From Acidobacteriota bacterium (lineage in GTDB: Bacteria; Acidobacteriota; Terriglobia; Terriglobales; Acidobacteriaceae), in assembly GCA_025359885.1 (NCBI GenBank), contig JANYDG010000050.1:1-64000 (forward strand): a DNA stretch of 64,000 nucleotides. The letters run 5' to 3'. The notes under the pieces are model-generated. The model searched no databases. It was not told where the DNA came from and saw only the letters and a list, made by a program, of their open reading frames with translations. Of the stretch, positions 42,561 through 51,991 are shown piece by piece. Positions within the stretch are counted from its first letter, which is position 1. Each line of letters opens with the position of its first letter. Made by a program: the position numbers and the translations under genes.

Positions 42561-42602
42561 GTTCAAGAAGCAAAGTTCAAGAAGCAAGGATCAAGAAGCA
42601 AC
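42561..42602 (-). repeat. three 14-bp direct repeats in the galK leader
   Basis: Units GTTCAAGAAGCAAA (42561-42574), GTTCAAGAAGCAAG (42575-42588) and GATCAAGAAGCAAC (42589-42602) on the plus strand, 18-60 bp upstream of the galK start. They could be regulator-binding iterons or RNA structure; a slippage origin is also possible. Confidence 0.7.
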
Positions 42603-42670
42603 GACTCTGGATCAGGTCAATTCAATGCGTCCTAAGGGCGTTCGATCGGTTCATCTCCCGCAGACTGCCA

Positions 42671-43627
42671 TCAACCGGTTCGAATTGGTTCAATCTCCAG
42701 GGTCATGGGCCAGTTGACCGTCTCTCCTGGCGCGAGGGATCGAGACCACGACCCAGCCTCGGCCAGCGAATCCACCGGGGCTGTCGAGGGTTCGAGAGCC
42801 ACACATACCTGCTTCAAACCGGCCTCGTCTGGCCAGCCGCCATAGCAAAGCCAGAGGCCAAGGTAGGGAGTGACCTTGGGGTCAAATCGGACGGTCAGGC
42901 GCAATCCGACGGAGGGCCGCTCAAGGGTGCACCACCCTTGCTGCATGACGCCGGTAAAAAGCTTGTCTCCAAGGCCGGTATCGGCGGGGTATGCCCGGCT
43001 TAGGTCACATGTAGAGCCATCTGCCGAATCGCAGGCCAGCGCCGCGATCGGCCAGGAAACCTCATCTCCGTTGCGCCCCAGCCGGTTGCCGCCGGAACCC
43101 TCAAGTCGCAGGTTTTGCACGTCCGATGGCAGAATCACAAGGTCCCCGGCCTCTGAAGTGAAAAGCGGGTGTGCTGCCCAAGCCCATGGAACAGCAGTCT
43201 GGCCCAGATTGGTGAGTGAATACAGCAGTTGCAGCCGCCAGCCCGACGTTACTTGCGAGAGTATGACCGAGCGCGTGAGTTGAAGCGGCAGAGAAAAGCA
43301 GGTGGCGCGCAGGGTTGCGGAGTCGTCTGTCTCCTCCAGCACCTGCCAGGGAATCCGCCACAGGTCGCCGTGATCGGGGACGAAAGCCTCTCCAGATTCC
43401 GTTACGACGGAGCATTCAGAGACGGAGGGCAGACATTCATCCCATCCGCTGGCATCGCCTTCGGCAAAGCCCATTGAGTGGGTTCGCGGCGCGTAGGGAT
43501 GCAGTGGAGTTTGCAACAATTCATGATCGTGGACGCGAAGGGAGCTGATTTTCCCCCCCAGGGCAGGCATGAGCGTGAGGGTGCAATCTCCGGCCCTGAT
43601 GACAACGTTTTCTTCCGTTCCTGCCAT
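42671..43627 (-). CDS. aldose 1-epimerase (galactose mutarotase)-like protein
   Basis: A 318-residue beta-sandwich protein; the start at the ATG at 43627 follows GAGGGAAGAA. Family features: LTLMPALGGKISSLRV near the N-terminus, FVPDHGDLWRIPWQV, PWAWAAHPLF with the conserved His (the mutarotase acid), and LWLCYGGWPDEAG near the end. Its place next to galK suggests that it supplies alpha-galactose, but several of these residues also fit the broader glucose-6-phosphate-1-epimerase-like and DUF4432-like relatives, so the exact substrate is open. The frame is open 60 codons upstream but lacks family sequence there. Confidence 0.82.
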   Translation of the reverse strand: MAGTEENVVIRAGDCTLTLMPALGGKISSLRVHDHELLQTPLHPYAPRTHSMGFAEGDASGWDECLPSVSECSVVTESGEAFVPDHGDLWRIPWQVLEETDDSATLRATCFSLPLQLTRSVILSQVTSGWRLQLLYSLTNLGQTAVPWAWAAHPLFTSEAGDLVILPSDVQNLRLEGSGGNRLGRNGDEVSWPIAALACDSADGSTCDLSRAYPADTGLGDKLFTGVMQQGWCTLERPSVGLRLTVRFDPKVTPYLGLWLCYGGWPDEAGLKQVCVALEPSTAPVDSLAEAGSWSRSLAPGETVNWPMTLEIEPIRTG

Positions 43628-43733
43628 TTCTTCCCTCAAAATGCTTGAAATTGTGCTGAATTGCAGGAATTTCTCGAGTTGAGACTGCTGATTCACCTTG
43701 GCTGCATGCCCCGCAGCTGACCGAATACCCTCT

Positions 43734-45140
43734 TCATCGATCCAAATCGAGCACCGTTTCCGTGGCCGACCCCAGCCTTCCCCAGATTTCTTCAAGCCAG
43801 TTTTCATGCTCTGGCTTCATGAGCACCGATCGCAGACAGGTCACTGAGGTTTGGGAAGCCAACCCGTCTCGAATGCTAAACATCGCTTCGGGCAATTGTA
43901 CTAGCGCAAGGTGCAGGTTGAGCGTAGCGCTGGCATCAAAAATCCTCTGCGCCCGAGCCGACTTTTGCTCGACTGAGTTTCCGCATGCTTGCCACACCAC
44001 AATATCGAGTTCCGGCCCGGTTGGGAAGCCCGCAAATCGTTCATCCTCGCGGATCCGCCGACCCAATTCCACTGCGGCGCGGCGACTTGCGGCCAATCCC
44101 CGCGCAAACTCGCCGTCTACGGCGAGGGGCAGCAACCGTTGGGTGGCCCAAAGAGCGACCGCTGATGCCCCGGCGCGCGAACACTCCAGGCTGATTTCGC
44201 CCAGATGCAATTGGTCTGAGGTGAAGTAGGTATAGGGCGAATCGTGCTTGTAGAACTTTCCCACGGCCGGGTCGCGAAACAGCACACAGCCACAACCATA
44301 GGGTTGCAACCCATGCTTATGGGGGTCCATGACAATCGAGTCGGCCTGATCCATGCGCTCGTACGATGCCCGGGCGGGAGCCTCCAGCTGGTCGGCAATC
44401 AGGCGAAAATAGCCGCCGTAGGCCGCATCCAGATGAATACGAAAGCCGTAGCGCCCACGCAGGGCGAGAATCTGCGGCAACGGGTCGACGGCACCGAGCC
44501 CCGTTGTGCCCATCGTCACCACAACCGTGCCCACGTCTCCCCGGCGCAACTCGTCTTCCAGTGCGTTCAGATCCATCCGCCCCGCCGCGTCGGCCGCAAC
44601 AGTTGTAAAGGGCATTTGCAGAACCGCCGAGATGCGCTTGTGGGTATAGTGCGCCTGTTCAGAGGCTAGAATGCGCTTGCCCGGCGCCAGTTGGCCAGCC
44701 ACCCAAAGCGCCTCAAGATTGGCAAAGGTACCGCCCGATGTAAGGTGGCCGAGGTGGGTGCTCCATCCAAACATCCGGGCGATTTCGGCCACCGCTTCCA
44801 CCTCCATCTCTGAACTTGCCCGCCCCCCGTCCCGCGCATGGTTGTTGGGATTCAGAACCATGGCCATCGCGTAGGCGGCCCGGGCAACGGGATGAGGCGG
44901 CTTGAGCATCTGCCCGGCGTACAAAGGATGAAAGTAAGGGAATTCGCCACCCATCCGTACGGCCACCTCGTCAAGCACCGCAGACGCAGAGGTGCGCTGG
45001 CCAGCATGATCCATGGGCTGAATACAGGGGGGTAGATCGACAAAGGCGGCGGCGAGCGTGGCCAGCGGACCCTGCAGAAGATCGAGAAACGGGTCGCCAA
45101 ACGCGTCAGGAAACGGGTCGGGGCGGGTGGGGGAAGCCAT
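43734..45140 (-). CDS. group II PLP-dependent amino acid decarboxylase
   Basis: A 468-residue fold-type I enzyme of the aromatic-amino-acid/glutamate/diaminobutyrate decarboxylase group: HPLYAGQMLKPPHPVARAAY, GHLTSGGTFANLEAL, TMGTTGLGAVDPL, HLDAAYGGYFRL (PLP-ring Asp) and the Schiff-base Lys in DPHKHGLQPYG near residue 272. It would turn an L-amino acid into an amine and CO2. The substrate cannot be told from sequence; relatives include tyrosine, tryptophan and 2,4-diaminobutyrate decarboxylases. Its stop is 106 bp upstream of the epimerase-like start, so a shared transcript is possible although no metabolic link is obvious. Confidence 0.87.
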   Translation of the reverse strand: MASPTRPDPFPDAFGDPFLDLLQGPLATLAAAFVDLPPCIQPMDHAGQRTSASAVLDEVAVRMGGEFPYFHPLYAGQMLKPPHPVARAAYAMAMVLNPNNHARDGGRASSEMEVEAVAEIARMFGWSTHLGHLTSGGTFANLEALWVAGQLAPGKRILASEQAHYTHKRISAVLQMPFTTVAADAAGRMDLNALEDELRRGDVGTVVVTMGTTGLGAVDPLPQILALRGRYGFRIHLDAAYGGYFRLIADQLEAPARASYERMDQADSIVMDPHKHGLQPYGCGCVLFRDPAVGKFYKHDSPYTYFTSDQLHLGEISLECSRAGASAVALWATQRLLPLAVDGEFARGLAASRRAAVELGRRIREDERFAGFPTGPELDIVVWQACGNSVEQKSARAQRIFDASATLNLHLALVQLPEAMFSIRDGLASQTSVTCLRSVLMKPEHENWLEEIWGRLGSATETVLDLDR

Positions 45141-45371
45141 GGCAAAAGATTACCTCAGCAATGTGCGAATGGTCTTCCCAAAACTGGTCAAAATGGTGCT
45201 GCATGAGCGACTTGCAGATTTAGGTACCCAGATTTCCAGAACGATGGTAAGATGAACGTAGCGTTAGAACCGAACCGGGCGTGAGCAGTACTCGCCCAAC
45301 CAAGCAAGATCTGCCAGTGGTCGCTCCGTTTCACTCAAGCGCAATTCAAAGTTTAGGAAATACGACTCAAA

Positions 45372-45572
45372 ATGGAACAAGGCACTGTGAAATGGTTTAA
45401 CGACGCGAAGGGCTTCGGCTTTATCTCACGTCAGAACGGCGAAGATGTATTCGTACATTACTCCGCCATCAACTCGAACGGCTTCAAGAGCTTGCAAGAA
45501 GGTCAGGCCGTTCAGTTCAACGTAGTAAAGGGTCCCAAGGGCTGGCAGGCGGCTGACGTACAGCCTCTCTAA
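45372..45572 (+). CDS. cspA: cold-shock domain protein
   Basis: A 66-residue OB-fold protein with both nucleic-acid-binding motifs, KGFGFI (14-19) and VFVHY (26-30), and the family start [15 protein letters not shown]. It melts structured RNA and acts as an RNA chaperone. About 230 bp separate it from the divergent decarboxylase; in other csp genes a leader of this kind folds and controls expression by temperature. Here that is inference. A 12-bp-stem hairpin follows the gene. Confidence 0.95.
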   Translation: MEQGTVKWFNDAKGFGFISRQNGEDVFVHYSAINSNGFKSLQEGQAVQFNVVKGPKGWQAADVQPL

Positions 45573-45620
45573 TTCCCGATAACGGACTCCGAGGGATTCT
45601 GGCAGAATCCGCTTTTAATC

Positions 45621-45650
45621 ACGAGGGCGAGGTGCGAACCTCGCCCTCGT
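45621..45650 (+). terminator. GC-rich hairpin after cspA
   Basis: Perfect 12-bp stem ACGAGGGCGAGG (45621-45632) and CCTCGCCCTCGT (45639-45650) with a six-base loop. No U-run follows on either strand, so it is either an atypical terminator or an mRNA-protecting structure. Confidence 0.6.
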
Positions 45651-45705
45651 GCTGCGAGTAGGGGGCTGGAACGACTTGAAGAGCTACCTGCGGACTCTAT
45701 TTACA

Positions 45706-47043
45706 TTACTTTTCTGCTCTGACCGACTTTGCTAAAACCAGGTCTCCCAGCGCGTTGCAGGCGTTTGCGACGCCGTCTTCGCTGCGCAATCGCTGCGCAA
45801 TTTGCTGCGCGCGGTGTGCGTAGATTGGCTCCTCAAGCAGAACCCGCAGCTTGCGCGCTACGCGAATCGGCGTAAAGTGCTGCTTCTGGATGACCCGTGC
45901 CACTTTGAGTCGGCGCATGCGCCGCGCATTGTCTGGCTGGTCGTGGCTGTACGGCATGATCAGCATTGGCTTGCCGGCGCGCAGGCACTGCGCCGTGGTG
46001 CCCACTCCGCCCTGATGAATGATGACCGAAGCGCGTGAAAACAGCGCTGAATAGGGCGCGTATTCTGCCACGCAGATCGTCGGCGGCAGGGGATGCCTGG
46101 GCCGGTTGCGGGCATCTGGCCCAATCAGCAGCACCGCCCGCTGCCCTAGCCGCTCGGCAGCACGGGCGCCGTATTCGTAGAATCGTCCAGCAGCCATCAC
46201 CGCGGCGGAACCGAGCGTGAAGACCAGGGGCGCAGAGCCGGCGGCGAGAAACTCATCCAGATGCGGAGGCAGTTTGGCATTTCCAGCGTCGGCATCGTAG
46301 TAGCAGAATCCGGTGATGGCCACGTGTTCTGGCCAGTCCAACTGCTCCCTGCCGAGAACCCGCGAGAAAAGTGCCAGCACCAGGTCGGGCGAATGTTTTG
46401 CGTCAAACAGGGGATTGGCCCCGCGCTGCAAGCCCAGCGCCTGGCGCAAGTCGTAGACCGGCTGGGGCCACTTGCGGCTCATCAGCTTGGCCAGTCGGCG
46501 GATGGCGTGGCCCATTCCAGGCACTGTCTTGTCTGCCCGGGAGAGCCGCGGATACATGGGCAGCACTGGGGGATCGTAGGCCGAAAAAAAGCTGAGCGGC
46601 GCCAGCACATAGCTCGCCCAGGGGATGCCGGTAACTTCGGCGACGATGGGGCCAGCGTAGTTCAGTTCGCCGAGCAACAGGATATCGGCCCGCGCGGGCA
46701 GGGTGGCGGCGGCGAGCAGATCGTCGTAGGTGTCGCGGAGAGCGGGGAAGAGGAATTCCCGGAGGCCGCGCTCGGTGCCCTTGCGCACGTCGTAAATCAT
46801 GGCGGCAAGAGCGGTATTCCCGGGGTCAATATCGGGGCGCACCGGGCGGAACTCAAGACCGAGCGGCTGAATGCGGGGGGCATAGACGGGCGGCACCGCC
46901 ATCACCGGCTGATGGCCGCGCCGCTTGAGTTCAAGGGCAATGGCGATCAGGGGATTGATGTCGCCCATGGTGCCGATGTTGGAGAGGATGATGCGCACGG
47001 GGATGCTGGCTCCGAGGTTCTGGTTTCGGATGGCTTGGTGCAC
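45706..47043 (-). CDS. GT1-family (UGT/MGT-like) glycosyltransferase
   Basis: A 445-residue GT-B enzyme from a GTG at 47043. The N-terminal domain begins RIILSNIGTMGDINPLIAIALELKRRGH, the usual acceptor-side GxxGHxxP-like loop with Asp-Ile in place of His-Val. The C-terminal donor domain has LVFTLGSAA, VAEYAPYSALFSRASVIIHQGGVGTTAQCL and PMLIMPYSHDQPDNARR, the PSPG-like nucleotide-sugar motif of this class. It probably glycosylates a lipid or secondary metabolite, as rhamnosyl- and sterol glucosyltransferases do. The sugar and acceptor are unknown. It is convergent with cspA. Confidence 0.87.
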   Translation of the reverse strand: MHQAIRNQNLGASIPVRIILSNIGTMGDINPLIAIALELKRRGHQPVMAVPPVYAPRIQPLGLEFRPVRPDIDPGNTALAAMIYDVRKGTERGLREFLFPALRDTYDDLLAAATLPARADILLLGELNYAGPIVAEVTGIPWASYVLAPLSFFSAYDPPVLPMYPRLSRADKTVPGMGHAIRRLAKLMSRKWPQPVYDLRQALGLQRGANPLFDAKHSPDLVLALFSRVLGREQLDWPEHVAITGFCYYDADAGNAKLPPHLDEFLAAGSAPLVFTLGSAAVMAAGRFYEYGARAAERLGQRAVLLIGPDARNRPRHPLPPTICVAEYAPYSALFSRASVIIHQGGVGTTAQCLRAGKPMLIMPYSHDQPDNARRMRRLKVARVIQKQHFTPIRVARKLRVLLEEPIYAHRAQQIAQRLRSEDGVANACNALGDLVLAKSVRAEK

Positions 47044-47201
47044 CTCAAGGGTAATTCAGCGGGATGAGAGGATTTTGAACGGGTGAAATCATGGAAAGGT
47101 GCTACGAGGTAGAGCTGAACAGGGTTGTCCTTCCTGGATCCTCATTGAGCGCCGCCACTTCCGAGCTCGCCGAATTGATAACTCGGCAAGAGTTTATCCA
47201 C

Positions 47202-48740
47202 TCACCACCTGGCCTCAAATTCGCGGAGGCGGCGTTCCTGTTCCCACTGGGCGGCAGCTTTTTCGTTGGATTTTAGGAAGTCGGAGCAGGCTGAGCTCTG
47301 GGTCGCGACCGAAGCTGCGCACTCCGGCGCCATCGCGGTGAAGACGTCTGGCTTGGCCCAAAGGCTTTTGCCGGGGAGGAAGTTGTGCTCCATGCCGGTG
47401 CGGGCCATTTGCTTCAGATCGACGTAGCTGAGGCTGTAGTCTTCGGCGGCGCGGACGTATTCATGGGTGAGGTCGATGCGCGAAACGCCCTCGTCGTCGG
47501 TGGAGAGTGCAACGGGGACGTGGGCCTTGCGGTAGTAGGGCAGGGGGTGTTCGTCTGCCTTGACGCCGAGGATGCCGTCGTTGGAGGTGAGGTTGATCTC
47601 GATCATGACGTGCTTTGCGGCGAGTTCCTTGAGCAGGCCGGGTGCGTCGTCTTCGTAAAGGGCATCAACACCGTGGCCGATGCGCTCGGCATGGCCCAGT
47701 TCAACGGCCTGGCGAATGTGGAAGCGGAGGCCCTCGGGCGGGACGAGGCCGGGGGCGAGCTCTCCGGCATGCAGCGAAATATGCACGTTGGGGTAGACCG
47801 AGTGAAGGTAGTCGAGCATGTGCATCTGGAGTGTGTAGTCGTGCATGGAGATGTAGCCGTCCTCCGGCTGGACGAAGTTGATGCCGACAAATTCGGGGAG
47901 CTTGCTGATGGCTTCAAACCCGAGCAGCGTCTGGGCGAATACCTGCTCTTTGGGGAAGCCGCGCAGGATCTGATAGATGAACCTGACCTCGACCTGGCAG
48001 CCGGGTGTGGCCTGCGCGGTGCCGCAGTGTTCAAGCTGGTTGCGCAGGGCGAGGGCTGACTGGACGTGTTCGCGGGCTGCGTCGACTTCCTGGTCGAGGC
48101 CAGCCGCGAGCAGCTTCTGGCGAAACTCGGGCAGGTTCCCATCCCAGCCGATCTGGTGGGCAATCGTTGCGGCGTGGCCAAACGGAGGAGTTTCCATCAG
48201 CTCGATGTACTGCTCGCTCTGGGCGGCGGCGCGGGAGACAACTTCATCGACCCACTCGCCGGTGTGCCGCTTGTCGGTTCCGCTGAAATGGCTGAAGGTC
48301 GAAAAGAACTGGTCGTGGCCACTCCACTCGGAGTAAGGCACGTAGCTGCGCATGGAGAACGAATTGACCAGCTTGTCGTAAACGTCCTGATTAGGGCCTT
48401 CTGTGTGGGCGAGCAGGTCGGTGACGGACATCTGGTCCTTGGCGCAGGCTTTGCCTGTGGGCTTGGCAAATTTGAGCGCCTTGGTGTCGAGGCACAGACC
48501 ATCCTCGGCTGCGGCGCGTATCCAGCTCTCGGCATAAACAGCACCACTCAAATGCACATGCAGGTCAGCACCCTTGGGAAAGCTGAGCAGAAACGTCCGC
48601 AGCGCGAGCGATCCCTGCAGCCGTGCCCGCTGAAAAGCGCGCTCCGTCTTCGCTTCCTCGCCCTGATTACTGTTGCTGTTGTGGGTGCAGGAGCAGAGTG
48701 GAACAAGTGCGAGCAGCAGGGCGGCAGGAAGAAAACGCAT
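47202..48740 (-). CDS. exported adenosine-deaminase-family lipoprotein
   Basis: A 512-residue protein. The start at 48740 (behind GAGGTTTCC) gives a lipoprotein signal, MRFLPAALLLALVPLCSC, with the acylated residue probably Cys18. The body is the adenosine-deaminase TIM barrel: DLHVHLSGAVY (HxH), a SLHAGE motif (HAGE), GHAERIGHGVDAL and ALSTDDEGVSR (metal-binding Asp). Adenosine deaminases are normally cytosolic; an envelope-anchored form would act on extracellular purine nucleosides, or on another amine in a related growth-factor (ADGF/CECR1) manner, which its extra inserts also resemble. It stands between the glycosyltransferase and a membrane protein on the same strand. Confidence 0.85.
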   Translation of the reverse strand: MRFLPAALLLALVPLCSCTHNSNSNQGEEAKTERAFQRARLQGSLALRTFLLSFPKGADLHVHLSGAVYAESWIRAAAEDGLCLDTKALKFAKPTGKACAKDQMSVTDLLAHTEGPNQDVYDKLVNSFSMRSYVPYSEWSGHDQFFSTFSHFSGTDKRHTGEWVDEVVSRAAAQSEQYIELMETPPFGHAATIAHQIGWDGNLPEFRQKLLAAGLDQEVDAAREHVQSALALRNQLEHCGTAQATPGCQVEVRFIYQILRGFPKEQVFAQTLLGFEAISKLPEFVGINFVQPEDGYISMHDYTLQMHMLDYLHSVYPNVHISLHAGELAPGLVPPEGLRFHIRQAVELGHAERIGHGVDALYEDDAPGLLKELAAKHVMIEINLTSNDGILGVKADEHPLPYYRKAHVPVALSTDDEGVSRIDLTHEYVRAAEDYSLSYVDLKQMARTGMEHNFLPGKSLWAKPDVFTAMAPECAASVATQSSACSDFLKSNEKAAAQWEQERRLREFEARW

Positions 48741-48822
48741 GGAAACCTCGCAAAGAACAGGTGAGTTGAAAACCAGTGTACTGGAGAGCGCCAGCCATCT
48801 GGCCAGGCTCATCGTGCGCACC

Positions 48823-49800
48823 CTACAAGCCAAGCGTGCGCGAAGGCTTTGAAACGACATCCTGCGGCGCAAAGAGCAGCCACCCGGAACCAGCCGCCAT
48901 GAGCAGCAGTCCCAACCAGGTGCGTGCCTGCATTGAGGCGCGCAGCGCCGCACTGCCCACAAGCACTGCAAGCAGCGGAGCCAGGGTAAAGCGCGTCGTC
49001 ATTTGCACAGCAGTGACGCGACGGAATAGCCAGAAAAGCAACAGCAGCGCCGGCAGCTCCAGCATCGCAGACCAGAGCCATTCAGGGGCTGCAACCTTCC
49101 ACTGCCAAAGGCTCCGCTCAAAGAAAGCACTGACCGAGAGCAACCCCGCAGCGGCGCTTCCAGCGGCCACGGCAACACTTGCCGCCAACGGCACCCTTGG
49201 GGCCAAATCGCCCTCGGCGGGTGAACCGAGGTCCCGAGCCCATGTGACCGCATAGCAATTGGTTGCGGCCAGACACGCGGCAGCCAGCACGGCAGCGGTG
49301 AAACCTGAAATCGGGGCAAAAGTTCCGGGGAACTCCGCCGGGAAGACCAGAAGCGCACCAGCTACACCAGCCAAAGCTGCGACCAAACTATGGCGAATCT
49401 CTCCTCCCCCCTGCCCTCCCATGTAAGGCGCGAAGACCACAGCAAACACCGATGCCAGCGTGAGCAGCATGGTGCGCGTATACGCTGAGGTCGTCATCGC
49501 GGAGAAGTTCTCCAGCAAAGCCGGCAAAAGGAAAAGTCCTGCACCGAGCAGAATGGCACCGCAGAACAGTCGGCCACGCGGCCACGGCTCCTTTCGCAGC
49601 AGGGCGAAAGCCGTTGCCAGACCGGCCAGCAGTACCAGCGGCAGGGCCTGCCTCTCCAGGCGCCCAACCGGCACAGCTGCCACTGCAGGCAGCAATTCAG
49701 CCCGGAGATTGCTGCACGCCCACAGCAGACTCAGCAGGACCAGGGCCGATGGGCCCGTCAGGCGGTCTCTAAAACCTCGTTGCGTGGGCGATGCTGACAT
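48823..49800 (-). CDS. multi-pass membrane protein, EamA/DMT-transporter-like
   Basis: A 325-residue protein with about ten hydrophobic segments, short loops and a positive C-terminal tail (SKPSRTLGL). This is the profile of EamA/drug-metabolite transporters, with two five-helix halves, but no diagnostic motif is clear, so the label is tentative. I start at the ATG at 49800 (MSASPTQRG). The same frame stays open upstream only because it runs antisense through tRNA-Phe. The family suggests export of a small metabolite. Confidence 0.62.
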   Translation of the reverse strand: MSASPTQRGFRDRLTGPSALVLLSLLWACSNLRAELLPAVAAVPVGRLERQALPLVLLAGLATAFALLRKEPWPRGRLFCGAILLGAGLFLLPALLENFSAMTTSAYTRTMLLTLASVFAVVFAPYMGGQGGGEIRHSLVAALAGVAGALLVFPAEFPGTFAPISGFTAAVLAAACLAATNCYAVTWARDLGSPAEGDLAPRVPLAASVAVAAGSAAAGLLSVSAFFERSLWQWKVAAPEWLWSAMLELPALLLLFWLFRRVTAVQMTTRFTLAPLLAVLVGSAALRASMQARTWLGLLLMAAGSGWLLFAPQDVVSKPSRTLGL

Positions 49801-49962
49801 CCTCTTTGATGAAAACACAAACCTGCGCTCCATCCCTGCACACACCTCCGGTTTGGCGGCAGCCGCTGCTCTTGCTATACTTAAGCAGTCGTTGCAGAAG
49901 CGCAGTATTCCCGCCCGTCGGTCGATTCCAGCGCCAGTCGTTTGTTCCTGCAATTTCACTGA

Positions 49963-50037
49963 GGCCAGATAGCTCAGTGGTAGAGCGCGGCCCTGAAAAG
50001 GCCGGCGTCGGCGGTTCGATCCCGTCTCTGGCCACCA
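49963..50037 (+). tRNA. tRNA-Phe (GAA)
   Basis: Acceptor GGCCAGA (49963-49969) pairs with TCTGGCC. D-arm GCTC-AGTGGTA-GAGC, anticodon arm CGGCC-CTGAAAA-GGCCG with anticodon GAA, and T-arm with TTCGATC are present, and the 3' CCA is encoded. The anticodon and overall sequence fit tRNA-Phe. The D-loop is short. It is the only RNA gene seen in the window. Confidence 0.96.
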
Positions 50038-50266
50038 CTGCTTTGTTTCACGCCGTTCCTCCCCATTCCCAATCACTCCCCTGAAGCACGTAATTCCCTA
50101 TTTCTGAACGTTACTTTGTGTCTTGGCGTGCCAGCGAATTCCGTGACAGCTCAACTGTCCTGGGGGGGGCAATCGATGCGTACAAGGGAGCGTTTGTGGT
50201 TCGATCCGCTTTTTGGTTTGCTCAGCTCAATTTAGCCGCTGCCGGCTGTTGATTTCGGCGTCAGTC

Positions 50267-51343
50267 TTAGACAGCGGAGCCAAGGAGGGCTGCTGAAGAG
50301 GAACTATCTTCGGGGATTGAAAGTGCGCGACAGGAATCACGCTTGATCAACTCCGTAGGCAGGGTTATTTGCTGGCGGGGCAGGCTGGGATCCGTGATGC
50401 GGTTGACGAGGAGTTCTACCATTTGCCGCCCCAATTGTTCAGGGAACTCACGTATGGTCGTCAGTGCCGGGTAAAGCCAGGAGCCCACAGTGTCGTCACA
50501 GCCAACCACACTGATGTCGCTGGGAATTTCCAGTCCGCAGTCCCGCAGACCCTTGTAAACACCGTGCGCGGTCGGATCGTTGCCGGCCAGGATTGCGGTA
50601 ACAGGCTCGCCTTTGGCAAGCAGGGACTTGGCACCCAGATAGCCGATGTCCGTTTCATCTTCTGAATCGACCGAGCTGTACCGCGGCGTGAGAGCGGCTT
50701 CTTCCATAGCGCGTCGATACCCCTCGTAGTATCTTGCAAACCATGGAAGCCGCAAGTTGCCCACAAACCAGATATGGCGATGACCGAGACTGATCAGGTA
50801 CCGGGTTGCATCTCGCCCACCCTGAATATCGTCGGAAAAGACGACGTCGTATTGAGGGCCTTCCACTTCGCCCAGCACATTGTTGCCGAGCACAACAAAA
50901 GGGACTTCGCGACGGGCGAGAAATTCCAGCAAATCGGCCGAGTTGGTTCCGGCCAGGATTACGCCGCGAACGATATCGTGGCGCTGGACCACCTTCGGAA
51001 GATGGAATTCCTTACCAAGAACCTGTTGGGGATAGTTGGAGGCCTGAAAGATCATCTCCCAACCGCGGGAGGTGCAGTAGGCTTCAGCCCCCAAGAGGAC
51101 GGCGGAGTGGAAGGCATGCTGCATAGGTCGGTTGCTGAGCAAGAAGGCCAGCGTTTTGGTCTTGTTGCGTTGCGAAAGGTCAACATCGAGTTCCGCGGCT
51201 GCGGCAAGGACGCTCTTGCGGATGGCTGAATCCACGCGACTATTGCCGTTCAATACGCGCGAGACGGTGGCGATGCTGACGCCGGCTGCGGAGGCGATCT
51301 CACGCAGGCCCAATTTGGACTTTTTGAATTGCGGATCAGTCAT
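50267..51343 (-). CDS. LacI-family transcriptional regulator
   Basis: A 358-residue repressor-type protein: N-terminal helix-turn-helix and hinge (LREIASAAGVSIATVSRVLNGN, residues 13-34), then a periplasmic-binding-protein-like sensor domain (LAFLLSNRP, GVILAGTN, DIQGGRDATRYLISLGHRHI, AILAGNDPTAHGVYKGL, ISVVGCDD). It should bind a sugar or sugar phosphate. It is divergent from the TonB-dependent receptor, with a 648-bp shared control region, and so probably controls the carbohydrate genes that follow on the plus strand. Confidence 0.93.
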   Translation of the reverse strand: MTDPQFKKSKLGLREIASAAGVSIATVSRVLNGNSRVDSAIRKSVLAAAAELDVDLSQRNKTKTLAFLLSNRPMQHAFHSAVLLGAEAYCTSRGWEMIFQASNYPQQVLGKEFHLPKVVQRHDIVRGVILAGTNSADLLEFLARREVPFVVLGNNVLGEVEGPQYDVVFSDDIQGGRDATRYLISLGHRHIWFVGNLRLPWFARYYEGYRRAMEEAALTPRYSSVDSEDETDIGYLGAKSLLAKGEPVTAILAGNDPTAHGVYKGLRDCGLEIPSDISVVGCDDTVGSWLYPALTTIREFPEQLGRQMVELLVNRITDPSLPRQQITLPTELIKRDSCRALSIPEDSSSSAALLGSAV

Positions 51344-51991
51344 GCGAGATTGTCTGGGTATCAGTCCGTCCTCGGCCTGGACGCGAGAGGCACAAATCCA
51401 AGAACGATTTCCTGAGACAGCTCCGTTTCTTCAGTAGAATGCCCTTCACGACAATATAGAAAATCTTCACGATGGGCAAACGGGAAGCCTCTCCAGCACC
51501 TGATGCGAAACCTTGTCAAGAAAGCGGGGGGACAGATGTTCTGCGTTCGATTCGAGGCTAATTCGGGCCAAAATCGGCCGCAGATGCACGCGCGGATTCC
51601 GTAGCGGTTTGATCCGATTCCTACTTTTCTGATTCGGCGAGGCCCAACACTGGCGGCGGTATGAAGAAATTATTTCTTGTATTTGCGAAATTTTTCTCTT
51701 GCCTTGATCAAATTTTCCGTGTTAAGGTCCTTCTCAAGCTTGATGTTTTCCTGATTCATTCGGTCTCGGGCGGAGAGAACTCTATTCCGTCGTCTTCTTC
51801 TGCGAGACCGACATTTCGTATTTCCAGCCCTTTCGGCGCCATTGTTTTATCACTTTGAACAGGCTGTCACTGGATACCTGAATACAACCTACTACCAAAT
51901 CGGGTTCGACAAGGACCCGTCAGCCGGCCCTTCTTATCTCCCCAAAAGCACCTGGGACGGAATTTCGAAAAGAACTTTCTTAGGAGGCAGT
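51344..51991. promoter_or_regulatory. divergent control region between lacI-type gene and TonB receptor
   Basis: No gene supported in 648 bp. The middle (51660-51720) is clearly A+T-rich and contains the perfect palindrome AAGAAAT-T-ATTTCTT (51664-51678) and TTGATCAA (51704-51711), candidates for the operator of the adjacent LacI-type regulator. A strong ribosome site (TAGGAGGCAG) directly precedes the receptor start at 51992. No sigma-70 promoter could be assigned with confidence. Confidence 0.5.

Noticed and set aside
49801-50076. N-terminal extension of the EamA-like gene
   Set aside because: The extension is the antisense of tRNA-Phe and its flank, so the start was moved to the ATG at 49800.
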